From: Glossina fuscipes
Taxonomy: Eukaryota > Arthropoda > Insecta > Diptera > Glossinidae
Assembly (NCBI RefSeq): GCF_014805625.2
Contig: NW_023998523.1
Span: forward strand, 323,483-387,482
DNA: 64,000 bases
Direction: 5' to 3'
Position numbers and translations under genes: made by a program. The notes beneath the pieces are model-generated. The model was not told the DNA's origin. It was given only the letters and a program-made list of their open reading frames with translations, and made no database searches. Positions 1-12,986 of the stretch are shown here, piece after piece. The stretch's first letter is position 1. Each line of letters begins with the position of its first letter.

Positions 1-2199
1 CGTCTCACCGAAAATTCAAAACAAAGTCCCGCTAGCAAAACGGAAACTGCTCTTTTTTTTGGTTTCTTGCAAGCAAAGGTTGCCACTTTCGGCCTTGACG
101 GATCTCAGTTGAAATTATCTGATTTCACCATCAGTTGCTGTGCACTTACTGCGAGTGCAAAACGAGTTCGCGAATTTGCTTCCTCGACAGTTTCATTAGT
201 AACTACTTATTACACAAAACCTTTATTATCTCCTTGCCATATAGTTATTTTGCGTTCTTCCTTCATAGTTTCAATGTGTTGTAAACTCTTTTGTTATTCA
301 ACTTTTCTAGGTTACTAGAAAATAATTCTAAAATCGTTTACGGCTATGCGACAATGTAAAAACAAGAAAAGTGTAGAAGACAGAAAGAGGCCAAATCCAA
401 TTCTTCAGCTTTATAATGCTCTAGGAATTTTTGAGATGCCCGATGTTATGATTTCAGTGGTTAGATGCAATTTTTACTATGTTGTAACTGTGCTTATAAC
501 AAATAAAGTCCTAACAATCCCTTTCATTTTTTTCTTATGTAATATTTTTCATTCAATGCTGGAAATAATTATTAGAATCGATGAACCTCATCCACTACAT
601 GTAAAAATTTTCAGTCTCTGTCCGGGCGGATAGTCCATTCAATTTTTCTGCTTGAAGAGTTTTCTGCTTAATCCTTTGTAAAAGAGAGCTATTAGCTCTT
701 TGTTATTTAAATTAGAGCCGATAGCCTGAGTTGCTAGTGCTCAATGTATTTTTTTAGTCTAAGAATTTATTTCAATAGTCTAAAATTAAAATAATAATAA
801 TAATAGCTCTTGTTACTGCCTTCTTTAAACATAAGAGCGTAACGATAAGAAAAATTCGCAATTTTTGAAAAATGCATAAAATATTTTCGGACGAAAGCTT
901 GTAAACAGCTTGTAGTTGTAGTTTATTGAATTCATAGCAGGATCTATTTAAAGTTAAAAGTCATTTTTAGCGGCTAAAAATAGTCAAGAAATGAGATAGA
1001 GTTTTTTGTCCGCCGCGTCGGAGGCAATGTTTAATAATCTCTTCCTCTCTCAAATGCAAGGATAGTATTAGCTACGGATTGTGATAGCAAACAATATTCT
1101 TTTCCTTTGATTTCGTAGTTTTTGCAGACGGATTATATGCATATTTATGTTTATTCAAAGATTAGTAATAGAGGGTTTAAACGAAAGAAATTTTAGCTTT
1201 CTGCCTCAACTGTTACCAGTTTCACTATTCTAAAAACACATTTGGCCAACAATACATGGGCGAATAGACTTCTAATGCTCTGTAATTGCAAAGATCGTAA
1301 ACACTTTATCGGTCTTTGAAGATGGCATCCTTGTATATACATGCTAGGAGTTATTGTACCTCAATAGTAGAGCGGGTGAATACACTTCGCTTAGCATAGT
1401 GTTAAGAAAATTAGCAAATTTCGAATAGAAGTTATTCACCTCAAACAACCAATGTACTCATGATATAATTGATGGTTCCATAATTGCGATTGGATTTATT
1501 ATTTATGCATTTGTCTTTGCATAATAAAGTTAATAACGCCCATGTACATTATTGCTTACAGCCATTGTCATAAAAGTTATTTCACAGCACTAAAATAATT
1601 AAGAGCGATTATAAACGGAAAAATAAGATTTATTTGCTATTATTATACTTTCGTAGACGAGATTTTATGTTCGCATATGTTGAACGTACGTTTTTGTTTT
1701 TAGAATATTTTTTTTACTGCCCATCTTTTTTAACTATCTGCATGTCTCAGTTATTTCTGGCAAACGTATGGAGGAATTCGTTTATCGGCAGATTTTCATA
1801 GCAAGATTTGCATATGATATGTTCTCGCATTTGTTAAAAGGTTGCTAAAAAAGGTTGTTAAAAGTCTTTGAACCTGGTTATAATAAATTTATAACACACA
1901 TTAACGATATATCGCTTCAAGTAATTGGCTAAATCAAGGTTAACGTTATTTCCTACATTAATGGTTTTCCGTGTCTGAGCCTCGGCGTGAGAAACATATT
2001 GAATGCGAATATTTACGTAACGCAGTAGACCACCACTTGTTACCACTTGGTCTTTTCATGAAGAAAAGCAAAACTTTTTCGATTTCTTTTTTCTTTATGA
2101 TCATTAACAACTCTTTTAATTATTGGTTATTTAAAAAAAAAAAAACGTTTCACAATTGTTTGGCAATAGAACGTTGAATAAATGAGTCAATTACTTCTT
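1..2199. other. AT-rich non-coding DNA, nothing recognised
   Basis: This stretch holds only short open frames (under 100 codons) with no domain I recognise, plus short A/T runs. No microsatellite of note, RNA gene or mobile-element end was seen. It reads as intergenic or intronic DNA. Confidence 0.5.
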
Positions 2200-3520
2200 A
2201 ATGTATGTAAACTATCTCGCATAAATGTGTAAAAATCGCAAAGTGTCGTAAATTTTAGTTTTCATAAAAAGACTCTTAGGATATATCAAGAGTTAGGAGG
2301 AAATGTGTCCGAGAAAGGTATAACCCTTCACGCTTCCCAAACGATATGCAAGTGATTTAGAAAACGTATTATTTTCGTCCATTCGAAATTTGCTCTTATC
2401 GATTTACAAGTTGATTTCAGCTCCGCAAAGATGGGTTTGATAATATTTAGCAAAAAGTGCAAAAACTCTCAGCAATATTAGTCATTTTAAGCTTAGACAA
2501 AATGCTTAAATTTCGATCTGAATGAAATTTTACGGAACTAACTCCAACGTCGAGCTTTTTGGTCCTTTTGCTAGAGCTTTAGTCAATACAACTGCAGCAA
2601 CAACTCACTGTATAAATTCTGGTTTTTGTATGATAATCAATTACTGCTACGGTCGATAATCGAATATAAGATATATGAGTTGCGATCAGAATTGGGTCGC
2701 AATATGATAGTTTACACCAGACCTTCACCCCAAAAACTTTCTTCATAAAAAACCATTGCACGACGTTTTCACGCACAAAAAAACGTAATCCTCCGCACAA
2801 AACAGAATGATCACAGGAAAGAGCTATCATACCAAAAACAGTCACGCGGAATTTTCACTACAAACTATTTCCCATAAATGCACAAAAAACGTAAAGTACC
2901 GTAAATTCATACACCCATTATAAAAAAGCGATCGCACGGCCCTCCAATCGTTCTTACCAATCAATTCGCACAAAAAAACGATCGCACAGGAAAGAACCGT
3001 CATACCAGAAACAATAAAAAAAAGTCTTCACACAAAACTATTTCCCATAAATGCACAAAAAAACGTGAAGTACCGTAAATTTGTATTTTCATAAAGATAT
3101 ATTAAGCGTTAGGAAAAGGTATTTGTGAGGCACTTTTCAAAGTTCCCAAAACGTATGTAAGTCATTTCGAAAATATATTATGCGATTTCAGCTCCGCAAA
3201 AGTAGGTTTGATTATGTATAGCAGAAAGTGCGTAAACTCTTACCAAAAAAAAAAGAAAGAATTTTGCTAATATTGGTCATTTTATGTTTGGTCAAAAAAA
3301 TGCTTATGGATAAAATCTCAAAAAAAATAATAGGAATAATAGGAAGCATAGGAAATAAGGCCGACTTTTTTGTCTTTCGCTAGAGTTTTTGTCGAAACAA
3401 TTGAAAATTTGTCCTCTGTGGTAATCAAATATTGGCGCGATTCATAATCGAATATAAGAATATAAGATATATATTATTTAGTAAACTATTATCTTAATTG
3501 CGGTGAACTATGATAAAAAA
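2200..3520. repeat. Diverged complex tandem duplication
   Basis: Two long related units can be followed by eye: about 2206-2710 and about 3040-3515. Shared landmarks in the same order include a CATAAATG...CGTAAATT block, TTTCATAAA, a 'gatttcagctccgcaaa' block, 'agtcatttta/ggtcatttta' followed by 'aaatgctta', and 'taatcgaatataag'. Between them lies a smaller direct repeat of about 170 bp (about 2807-2910 and 2978-3084), each copy with 'cacaggaaagaRcYRTCATACCa' and 'actatttcccataaatgcac'. The CATAAATG block therefore occurs three times (near 2220, 2875 and 3050). The units are clearly diverged, so this is old. It could be a tandemly amplified transposon piece or a short complex satellite. No coding potential was seen. 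Confidence 0.6.
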
Positions 3521-4208
3521 TTGACAAGGACATGATGACGTGGTAACCAAAGTTGGGAATTATATTTGATTGCTAATTTTCGTGTGGTCCTTGAAGCTTC
3601 TTGTAAACCTTTTTATGAATACTTTTTTTTTGAATGAACAAGCAGAGGCTTGAAGAGGAATTTATGTTTTGTTGACCTGCCTTGTCTTTGGAGCAATTTA
3701 CTAAATTCTTTAATCTGATACTATCGGCCATGGGTCAATCGAAATATTCGCTTCTAAAATGGAAACAAATTTTTTAATTTCGTAAATATTTTTCTATCGA
3801 TTGATCAAGATTTTTTCAGTATTTTAAACAATTTGTCAACTTTTGTGTCCACAAGATGATTCTCCTCAGAATCTTCCTAACCTAAAATTTATCTTTCATC
3901 TTTTAGTTCGCTAAACAATAATGTTAAGAAAAAATTAATCCACCACATCGCGACGTCTGCCATAATTAACTTTTAACGCTTTTATTTGATACACACACAT
4001 TGATGATATTGTTGAGAAAGAATTAATCCACAACGTCGTTGTGTCTACCATATTTATTTTAGTAATTAACGCATTTTTAGGCAGACAATATATCTTTTTG
4101 TGGGCGAGGTCGATTTTTTCCATTTTTCCACATATATGGTAGAGATTTCCATAAAGTAAATGAAAAAATATAGAAACTTCTACGTTTCTATTAAATTTGA
4201 AGCGGATA
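3521..4208. other. AT-rich non-coding DNA
   Basis: No convincing coding sequence. A minus-strand open frame of 129 codons (3935-4324) covers the end of this stretch but runs through a dispersed-repeat fragment and shows no domain. Two short similar segments, 'aaaaattaatccaccac' near 3931 and 'aagaattaatccacaac' near 4018, suggest a small local duplication of about 87 bp. Confidence 0.4.
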
Positions 4209-4300
4209 ACTGCATTTTTGCGACCAGGAGAGCATGACCGCATATTCCAGACAGACGGACAGCCATAATCGCGTAATCGATTTAGAATTTCAAGCTGAAG
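4209..4300 (-). mobile_element. Dispersed repeat family X, fragment
   Basis: The CAGACAGACGGAC core (4248-4260) followed by 'taatcgcgtaatcgatttagaat' reads on the minus strand as the '...gtctgtctg' block of a dispersed repeat seen elsewhere in the window. The stretch 'catttttgcgaNcRggaga' before the core is shared with 43341-43395 in the same order and spacing, so these two are copies of one sequence. The outer ends are not resolved. Confidence 0.45.
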
Positions 4301-5990
4301 CTTCCTTTTCGGTGTTGCAAACATTATGACAAAATTCTTTTGTGTTAAATGTAAAAAGTTTATTTATAACTTTTGGCGGGCAGTAAAATGCTTTAATTTT
4401 GTTATAATTCCTGTAATATTTTTTTAGGGCTATTCTCGCAAATTAATCATGTTGACCCTTTGAATTATTTAATGCGATTTTAATGTTCATACGTAAAGCT
4501 GTTGTTAGCTTTCCAATACAAAACAAAAAGCAAAAATTGTCCATTCATTTTTTCAACACCTGTTTTGTATATATTAATACGAAATGAATAACAGAACATA
4601 GTAAAACACACAAAGTAAAGAAAACATTTACACTTTTATTTGAAAGACAAAACATAAGTAATTTGCAAAATGCTTATAAAGAACTTGTTTATTTAATGTT
4701 ATCATAATTGTTTTATTTTAATCAAATAAAACATTGCAAATGATATCTTTGTAAACATTTAAATAAATAATCACAAAATTAAAACAAACGGATAATAGCA
4801 ACACTAAGTGTGCATAGGAAATGTAAGGAGAAAAATTGAAATAAACAATCGGGAAATTAGAACGAGTCTATGGTGAGAGAAGAGAATCAGAGCAATGTTA
4901 GCTGTCGTGAACCAAATCGAAATTGAAATATTTGTGCTGCATAGAGAAAATGACGGTATATTTCTCTTCATGAGAGAAAGTGATATAAACAAATAAGTTA
5001 GAAGAGACTATGAGTGAATGAGAATGCACAAGCTAAATAAATATAATAGCAACACAGCAACAACGTGAGAAAAGAAAGCTAAACAGTTAGGGAAAAATCG
5101 AAATTTTGTAAAAAAATAAGATAAAGATTTTAACATTAATGGAGAAAAGTTAGTTAAGTTATGCATGTAGCAGCATTGTGGAGAGAATATGTTTTATTTA
5201 TAAAAATGAAGAGAAAGAGAGAAGCGGAATGAGATTAACCTATGGAATTGAAAGGAACTTGTATTGGGAAATGTGCGTTTACATAAAAGAAAACATTAGC
5301 TTACAACAATACAAGAGAATTATGGTTGTAGGCAATAGCAATATCCCAACTACAATAAATATAATCACCGAAAATTATTGTAACAACATCTTAATGAAAT
5401 GAAATATAGAAAACGAAATAAAAAAAAAAAAAAAGGAATATGCGTTGTTATGCTTGTTTTCAATAATTTTGAGATTCTGTTGAGCTAAGTTGTTGTTGTG
5501 TCGCTGCTGAGATTACTGTTGTTGATGAACAAGAAGTACAAAAACACTGAGCAAAAAAAAAAAAAAAGGTGAATTTCTTCTAGAGTACACACATGTGCAA
5601 GTAATGTAATGATGAATAGAAAATTATACATATATTCAAATTGATTACTCACTGAAGAATTGTGAAAAAATTTTGATAAATATTTATATAAAACACTTGT
5701 AAAAGCAGAAAGGTAGGAATTTTTTCTTTCTTTTTTCAACAATTTTCATATAAAATTTTCTATGGTATTATTAAATATTTTTTTTGATATTTCACCACAA
5801 TTTTTTTTTTTTATTTCACTTTTTTTTCTTTTTATTAATTATTCATTTATTTTTTGTTATCATCTGCTTTTTCTCCAATATTTACAATTTATTTTTATCT
5901 TTTGTTTAAACTAAATTTATACATAATTTATTTATTAGAAAAAAGAATACACATATAAACATACAAATACGCGCTTATGCACTTATATAC

Positions 5991-6024
<34 letters not shown>

Positions 6025-7000
6025 GTATTAACATTCCATTATATGTATTTATTAAATAAAACTTTTTGATTATCAACGAAATGTGCGCGCGGCGGGTTAA
6101 CTATTGTATTATTGTTGTTATTGTAATAATATGTGTCTACACAAGTAAAATCGTATAAAAATTTATTACACGCGAGACAAATAGAATTTTTGCTGCTATT
6201 CATTGCACCCCGGCACGTAATACTAAGTTCAAGCAAAACGAAACCGCACAAAGAATTCCACATCCCGTCGTTAACATCGACATCGACATTTCGTACCGTC
6301 GTAGACGTTGTAGTCGTAGAAAATATATTGAAAAAAAAAAAAAGGAAAAAAAAACTCATACACACGCATACATATTTAACTAAAACATATTCTCTCATCG
6401 TCATCATCAACATCAACAAAAACACACCAGCACGGTTTGTTATGTTATTCCATCAACTAAAGAAACACACGAAAAAAGAATCAGTTCAGTACGTAACGTA
6501 ACAAAAAAAAATGTACTCGCAGCACATACTCTCGAAACACACAAACACATATACCTTAAAACACAAAACCTTAAAAGAAAACAAGATTTCAACCAAGGCA
6601 TTGTATTAAAAACACGGTCTTGCTCCCTCGCTTGCTCTTATATAACACGCTCATCGCTTACTCAAAGTACAAATTGTACGTACGTACACACAATAAATAC
6701 ATACATTAAAAAAAAAAACAAAAACAAAAAAGAATTTATTTTGGAATTGAAACGAAATTCATCCGTTCTTGTCGGCCGTAACCGTCAAGTTATTTTAGAC
6801 GTGTGGTGCACCGTACACGTAAAAACACTTAACAGGGCATCACAATCACAATCGTCGTTGTAGTCGACATCACCATGATGATCATTATCGTCGTCATTAT
6901 TATCATCACCGTCAGCATTGCTATTAATTCAAGTGTGCCTGTGTGTACCTATGCATACATAAACAACATTATAATGCATATTCGTACGAACTCAGGTTAT
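4301..7000. other. A-rich, simple-sequence-rich block, UTR or regulatory style
   Basis: The plus strand is strongly A-rich, with many A runs, CACA and CAA motifs, a TA microsatellite near 5990-6024, degenerate CGTCGT/CATCGA triplets (6280-6320, 6840-6920), and open frames made only of low-complexity residues. In fly genomes such sequence is common in long untranslated regions and cis-regulatory introns. Here that is only a stylistic similarity: no splice sites, poly(A) signal with context, or coding exon ties it to a gene. Confidence 0.35.
5989..6024. repeat. (TA)n microsatellite
   Basis: Nearly uninterrupted TA dinucleotides between 'cttatatacat' and 'tgtatta'. The sequence is self-complementary and likely to vary in length between individuals. 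Confidence 0.85.
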
Positions 7001-9447
7001 TCATATATACACTCATAGTTGTATTTTGATTGTATATCGAAATACATTTGCTTATTCGCCTGTGCCTGCCTGTTTCTGTGCTTCATATGACTGAGTGTTT
7101 AGAAGTTAAGAACTTATTCTCACATATTGTTTAAGTTACAGGAAGTAGGAAGAAGACTAGTAGTGACGACTCTGGCTAAATGGTGTGTTTTATATATATA
7201 TATATATATTCTTTTGCATATTCCCTATGAAATATCTGTGTGCATTTATGTGTTGGCTGCTAGACAACTGCTCACACTGCTGCTTTGTCCGCCAGAAAAT
7301 TGCATCTGTACGCTTAATATTAAGAGTTTTTGTTGGAGTGTTGCCAGATTTTATATATGTGGGTGCAGACTTAAGGTGCAACTGTTTATAACGGCATTAT
7401 TGCATATGTGTTGTGACAATGCGCCGTCATGTCAAAAGTAATTAAGCTTACGAACACATAAATATTAGTTATGCGGCGAAAAACAAATTAATAATCTAAA
7501 GATCTTCAAAAAAATCAATTTTAGTTTATTTTACATTTATTCAAAACTAATTAACTATTGCGCTTTTTTATTGTTAAGCTTAGTCATTTTTTCACTCTTT
7601 AATATCGATACATCTACTTCTAGTTGCTGAGGATAACTGTTAGATACGTTCAAAAGAACTTTTTTTTTTTTTTAATTTTTTTAAAATGAATACAAAACTT
7701 TAGAAAACGTTTGCATAAAGGATGGAAGGAAACAAGAAATTATATATGGCTTAGAGCAAATGTGTGCTGGCTTGTTATACAGACGCTGTCAGAGCTATAC
7801 CTCAGTAAATCCATAAACTAAGTATATTTTCTCAATTCAAAGTTTCAAATCAATTAATCTTAGCTTTCTTGTTATGTTCATTTGTCAACTATTTTTAGAA
7901 TTTTCAAAGTGGCAGTAATTTGGCCAGAAAACTAAGAGATAACGCGCGGCATTGTGCATAACATTTTCATGTTAAGCATACACATGCTGTCGGAAATCGG
8001 AAATAGCAAATAGCCATATAATACTATTAATACACAGTTAAGCTTAAAAAATTTGCTGTACAAGCATACAAGCATCTGTGAAGTTTTAGATGTTTTTTTA
8101 TCTTCACTTAGCGTGAAAACAAAAAAGAGTAATGTGTATGACAAGATTCGGTCTGGTTCGATTGGTAACCGACGATGGTAGGTGTGAAATCTTATTAGGT
8201 CGATCGCAGCAAATAGGAGACAACTTTATCGACGGCATGGCCTCAAAATCAGTGTACGTTCACGAAACAAGAGAAAGAATCATAGATAGGTTTCTTTACC
8301 TATTGTTCATTTGTAGAACATTTTTGCAGAGCATCTTTCATAATAAAAGATACAAAATGAAGGCGATCCCGTAGCGGTACAAAAGTTTGAAAACATCATT
8401 GATGAGTTAATTGATGAGTAGAGGAAGAATAAGCAAAGTGAACAGATAACACACAGGCTGGTTATAAAGCACCTAATGATGATTGTCAATATTCAGTCCG
8501 TGCTCGAGTTAAGGAAGAATCAAGAAATATCCGTCAAGACGGAATGTATAGTCGCTTAATTCAACGGATTATGCCGTCGTAGAACAGTAAGTGGTACAGA
8601 AAAGTCGTTACATTATGAAAATATCATTGCGATTGCTCCGATTTATATAGGACAATCGAAAAGGCATCGCTACAATAATTTCTCGTTTCACTGTAGCCTG
8701 TTGTATGGTATCTTCCGCTCACCTCTGTAGACATGAAAATTGCTCTCATCCTAACTTAAGTCCGAAAAGCTTTATTTTTGTCTGCTTCGGCTACGATTGC
8801 TATATATTAGCAACAAACGTATTTTACGACATTCAGTTATACCGTAACTAATACTTAAATTTAGCTACCAGTTAACCGATAACTGCCAGAATAAGCAAGA
8901 AGAGAATAACTGATAAGAGCAAAATCATATTGGCAAATAGTATAATAGATCAAACGTTTAATTACAATAAGTAAAAATCCAATCAGAATAGAGTTCAACT
9001 AATAATTAATAAAACATATATTGGTGAAGAGCGTAGACCTTTTAGAGTTTCCAATTAATAATCACTGGTCAACAATCTGTTCAGTTTAAAGTAAAGTAAC
9101 TAAAATGTTTTCTAGTCGTTTTTAATCTGTAGAGAAACGATTAGTGATACACTGCTGGCATATAACTTTTATAAAGTAATTCAAGAAAACCACATAAATT
9201 AGAAACTTATTCCGGATTAAAGAGGAAGAGAGATTAAATAGATTTCAATCAATGGCTGCCGGTAACTGCGTAACTGTTAAAAATGTTATTAGAAATTTGA
9301 AGGATTATCGACGTTAACCTTAAAATTGTTTTTTTTTTTTTTTTTTTGTATAAAATCAATAAATTTCCATTTTCTCATAAAGAAGATTGAATCGTTTTGT
9401 CTACTCACACATAAAAACTAACCCCAATTAATTGTCCTTTAAATTGC
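7001..9447. other. AT-rich non-coding DNA with a short TA run
   Basis: A TA run lies at about 7190-7210. The open frames here (up to 104 codons) have no recognised domain. The segment 8130-8520 has somewhat more balanced base composition and a few short open frames on both strands, but I recognise no protein family in it. Confidence 0.4.
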
Positions 9448-9600
9448 TTTTTATACCTCTACACATTCAAGGGCATATACACGTTCTCATTATGTAAGAT
9501 GTTAAATATGACGTCACATTCTTAATGCAAATTCCCAATCTTGCATAATTATGATTATTACACGTTACGTCTGTCCGTACCTGTCTGCTTCACTGAAATT
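9448..9600 (+). mobile_element. Possible dispersed-repeat fragment
   Basis: It starts with 'tttttatacctctacacattcaagggcatat', similar in style to the 'tttatacccta...gggtat' starts of the dispersed repeats elsewhere in the window, and carries 'acgtctgtccgtacctgtctg' at 9567-9587, the block that follows in those repeats. The match is weak and the right end is unclear. Confidence 0.3.
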
Positions 9601-10296
9601 ATTTACGGAAAACTAGGTTTAAGTTAAATTTGAAAATGAAGACACCTACGTAATCGATTTATATACAAATCACGGGGAATGTTTACCCTTTGTCGTAACT
9701 TGAAAGGTCTCGGAAACGAAAGCTTCTTTAAGCCTATTACAATTTGACCTATAGAGTCTCACAAAGAATTGATTTTATAACTGCGCCGTATACAGTGAAC
9801 GGTGCTTACTGTTCACATAATGCGAACATTTTTCTATATATAACAGGTAACCATAGGTGAAAAAAAGGTTCACCTCACGGCCGTCAAGCGACAAGTACGT
9901 ACTAATCTTTTCGACAAACAACTTTAGAGATTGGCGCACACCTCGAACGTCGACGTAAACCGATTGTAACCTTTCTTTGCTTGTTCTTCCCCTTCTTTCC
10001 CCTTGCAAAAAGTTTGTGCTTTTATCCCTTTTTAAAAAAAAAAAAAAACAGATCTTAACAAACAATCAAAGTAATCTATTATCTTCAAAGAAAGGCATAA
10101 ACTACGCAATTTAAATGTGTTTAGAAGAAAATCGAAGTGCTACAGAAAAGAAGTAAAATGAAAAAAAGAAGAAAAAAAAAAAATATTATGTGTCATTGTA
10201 TAACGATGCGAATAGTTTCAGGACAACATGGTTAGTCAGTCAATTGTATACTACCATTGTTGTTGTTGTTATCGTTGGTATATTCGAAAAAAAAAT

Positions 10297-10297
<1 letters not shown>
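9601..10297. other. AT-rich non-coding DNA
   Basis: No gene recognised. A poly(A) run at about 10034-10048 and A/G-rich sequence at 10142-10185 lead into the CA repeat. Confidence 0.4.

Positions 10298-10365
<68 letters not shown>
10298..10365. repeat. (CA)34 microsatellite
   Basis: Sixty-eight bases of perfect CA dinucleotide, the longest clean dinucleotide array in the window. It is preceded by an A run and a degenerate TTG triplet tract (10256-10270). Length variation is expected. Confidence 0.97.
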
Positions 10366-10369
<4 letters not shown>

Positions 10370-11480
10370 AAAAGATTTAAACCTAATGTTGACCATTCAT
10401 CTAACTTGTCACTGTCCCTCATTCAATCTGACTTTACGTCTGTCTTGCTGTCTGTAAAATTTCAAATGACGAAAACAAAACGGGAAAACAACAACGTATG
10501 TTAAACTTGACTAGAAGTTGACAAGATTGCCGTTTTCTCTCTTTTATCGTCCGCCTTTTTAAAACCTATCAAGAGCATACAGGGGAGGGAAGTTTACTAA
10601 TTTTGTCATTCTGTTTACGACAATTCAAGTTGGATGTGGTAAACGACCACTATATCGATGGTTAAATATCTTTAATTATGAAAATTCTTTGGTAAATTTG
10701 TCAAATTTGTGTTTGTGCAAGGTAGTCTGTCTTCTCCCTTGCACGAAAAAGTTTTAGTAAACGGACATTATTGTTGGCAAAAAGTCAGCAGTTTTTACTA
10801 TGTAGAAGAAAAAAAGCTTTAAAAAAGTCCAACAGAATATTAAACATTCTCTAAAAACTTAATTCCTAGTAACGGCGGTTTATACGATTTATTTGGTTGA
10901 TACTCAAGACGACATCGCCTATCTAATAAACATCAAGACCTGAAATTTTTAAGGCGTCTTTTCTTTTAATGATGTGCAAGATTTTTGCGTGTCATTCAAG
11001 AAGAATTTACAAAATTCAACGAATCCAACGAGAAAAGTTTTCCGTATTTCAAAGACATGTTCTCTCGTTTACGTTACAGGCGTACAGAGTTTAAGTGGAA
11101 TTTTCTTATCCAAGCACAATCGAATTAATGCATTGCCTTCCCTCTAAGGGCAGCAAATAAAGAAAATGTAAAAGCATTTAAGAAAGAAGAAATGCTTCAC
11201 TATACAAGAAGCTTTACCATCGTTTGTACTGATCTATCTGCTATCTAATTGATTTATATACGAATTAGATGTAATTTGTCTAAAATTCAGATGAAAATTG
11301 AAATTTTTCGTATTAATTAGCATTTCTCGATAATCATACGTAGTACATGGGCGCTTTAACAATTTCGATGCAAAGATAGTTTCTTTGTTCGAAATTTTGA
11401 TTTATATATTAATTGTTGTTTTTGTTTTGAAAATACCACATATTGTATATTGTGCGTTTCATGTATATATGTTGTGAAAA
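10366..11480. other. AT-rich non-coding DNA
   Basis: Nothing recognised: no open frame of note, no microsatellite and no transposon end. The boundary with element B at 11481 is the only feature. Confidence 0.4.
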
Positions 11481-11714
11481 GGATGTGAAGATAAATACGA
11501 ATGTGACTAGCAAAGGCTAACAGAACCGAGCTCCGTAGATATACTAACAGTGCTCTGTTAAATATTCACAAATAAAATATATTTGGATTCGGAAGTTTAC
11601 TCCATGTCCATATTAAAAGATGTAAAATATTTTTTTGGATAGGTAGGCTGTTTACAGAGCTCTATTACAGGAAATTGTTTCTTTGTTAATTAAATTCGAA
11701 TCTATTCTTACATC
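11481..11714. mobile_element. Element B: small inverted-repeat (MITE-like) element
   Basis: The left end GGATGTGAAGATAAATACGA and the right end, read on the minus strand as GATGTAAGAATAGATTCGAA, form imperfect terminal inverted repeats. The left part, including 'gtccatattaaaa' followed by 'aaaatattttt', aligns by eye with the left arm of the large element at 54957. The right part ('gagctctattacag...ttaaattcgaatctatt') aligns with that element's right arm. Element B thus looks like an old, internally deleted relative of 234 bp. It has no coding capacity, so any movement would have needed a transposase from elsewhere. No clear target-site duplication: it is flanked by AAAA and TTTT. Confidence 0.6.
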
Positions 11715-12955
11715 TTTTATTCCGCAATATTTGTCTGCACCTGTTAAGGCAAATATGTAAAATAAAAAAGTTTGTCTTTGGCAAAGGGGTAAATAAGTCT
11801 CCATAGACCTTCAAGGCATGAGATATTACTTCGTGTTAGCACATGTGAGAGTGCGTTCCGGCATTTTGAAAGTGCAACAATCTGATTTAAGCCAAATCTG
11901 ATAAGGCCTGATAAAAAATCGATGATTAATTATCGGAATCGCAAAAACATTTGCTGAAAGTGAAGGACCTGTACAGTCGACTATCTTCGATACAAATATT
12001 TAGGAAAGTTACTCTTCGAAGTTTCTCTTCCAAGCGCTTTACGGCAGGTTAGCTTTTGTTTGTCTTAGCAGCGCTTCCGTTCTTACGATGATGGGAACAA
12101 AAACAAAAGACCAGATCTCTCTTCCGCACGGACTTAATATTTTTTTAGAAACACCGGGTGAAAATGCGCAGTAAAGAAAGCCCAATGCATTGAATAAAAT
12201 CTTACCGTTTGTTTTGCAGAAAAAGCCGACTTATGACTAATTTATAGGCGTTAGCGATTTTCTTATTAAAAGCGCTGTACTGCACTTGTATACATCAATG
12301 ATTCTTGAACTTTTGACTTAGTTGGAGAGGTTAAGAGTTAGTTGTATTAATTTACAAATACTTTCGTGCAATTAATTCAACAGAGTTTTTGAAATTTTTA
12401 CTTTGTTTCAGCCTTTGTTTACATTTATGAATTCAAGTTAAAAATGCATTTACTAATTTTTAATATTTTTTTTTTAAACTTTGGTTCACTTAACAAAGAT
12501 TCTGTAACTACTTGACAGGTACTCAAAGGTCGTACTCAATTATATAACATATTTCTCATATGTTTTTGTCTTAACTTTTGACTTTCGTTAACACGAACAG
12601 GCGCATCTGATATAATTTTGAAAAGAAGAAGTTTACAATCCCAAGAAAAAAGAAAGAAAAAAGGAAAAAAAAAGTAGGAATAGAAATAAAAGTTAATCGT
12701 AATAAAGAAAAGAAGAAAGAAAAACAGTTAGAAAATATGCGCTAGACATAGACACAGCAAAAATGATACAAAAAAAAAAGGTAAGTACTGGAGAGAATAT
12801 ACATAAATAGAAAAGAAATGAACATAGAAAAAAAAGTTCTTACATTCCCACAATGTATGCCAACGATGGTAGGTTCTGTATAAGTACGTGAGTAGAATTT
12901 CTGATAAATCTGATAAAATTTAAGTACACATTACGATTCCATTTCACAACTACAT

Positions 12956-12956
<1 letters not shown>
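11715..12956. other. AT-rich non-coding DNA with a purine-rich tract
   Basis: No gene recognised. About 12620-12835 is strongly purine-biased on the plus strand (A and G runs interrupted by few pyrimidines), which is low-complexity sequence rather than code. Confidence 0.45.

Positions 12957-12986
<30 letters not shown>
12957..12986. repeat. Compound (CA)n(TA)n microsatellite
   Basis: CACACA sequence passes directly into a TATATA run ending at about 12986. Confidence 0.85.

Noticed and set aside
3935..4324. Minus-strand open frame of 129 codons
   Set aside because: Runs through a dispersed-repeat fragment (4209-4300), and no family was recognised.
7127..8490. Open frames at 7127-7441 and 8132-8489 as small genes
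   Set aside because: Overlapping frames on both strands, no domain or codon pattern that stands out, and the first overlaps a TA repeat.
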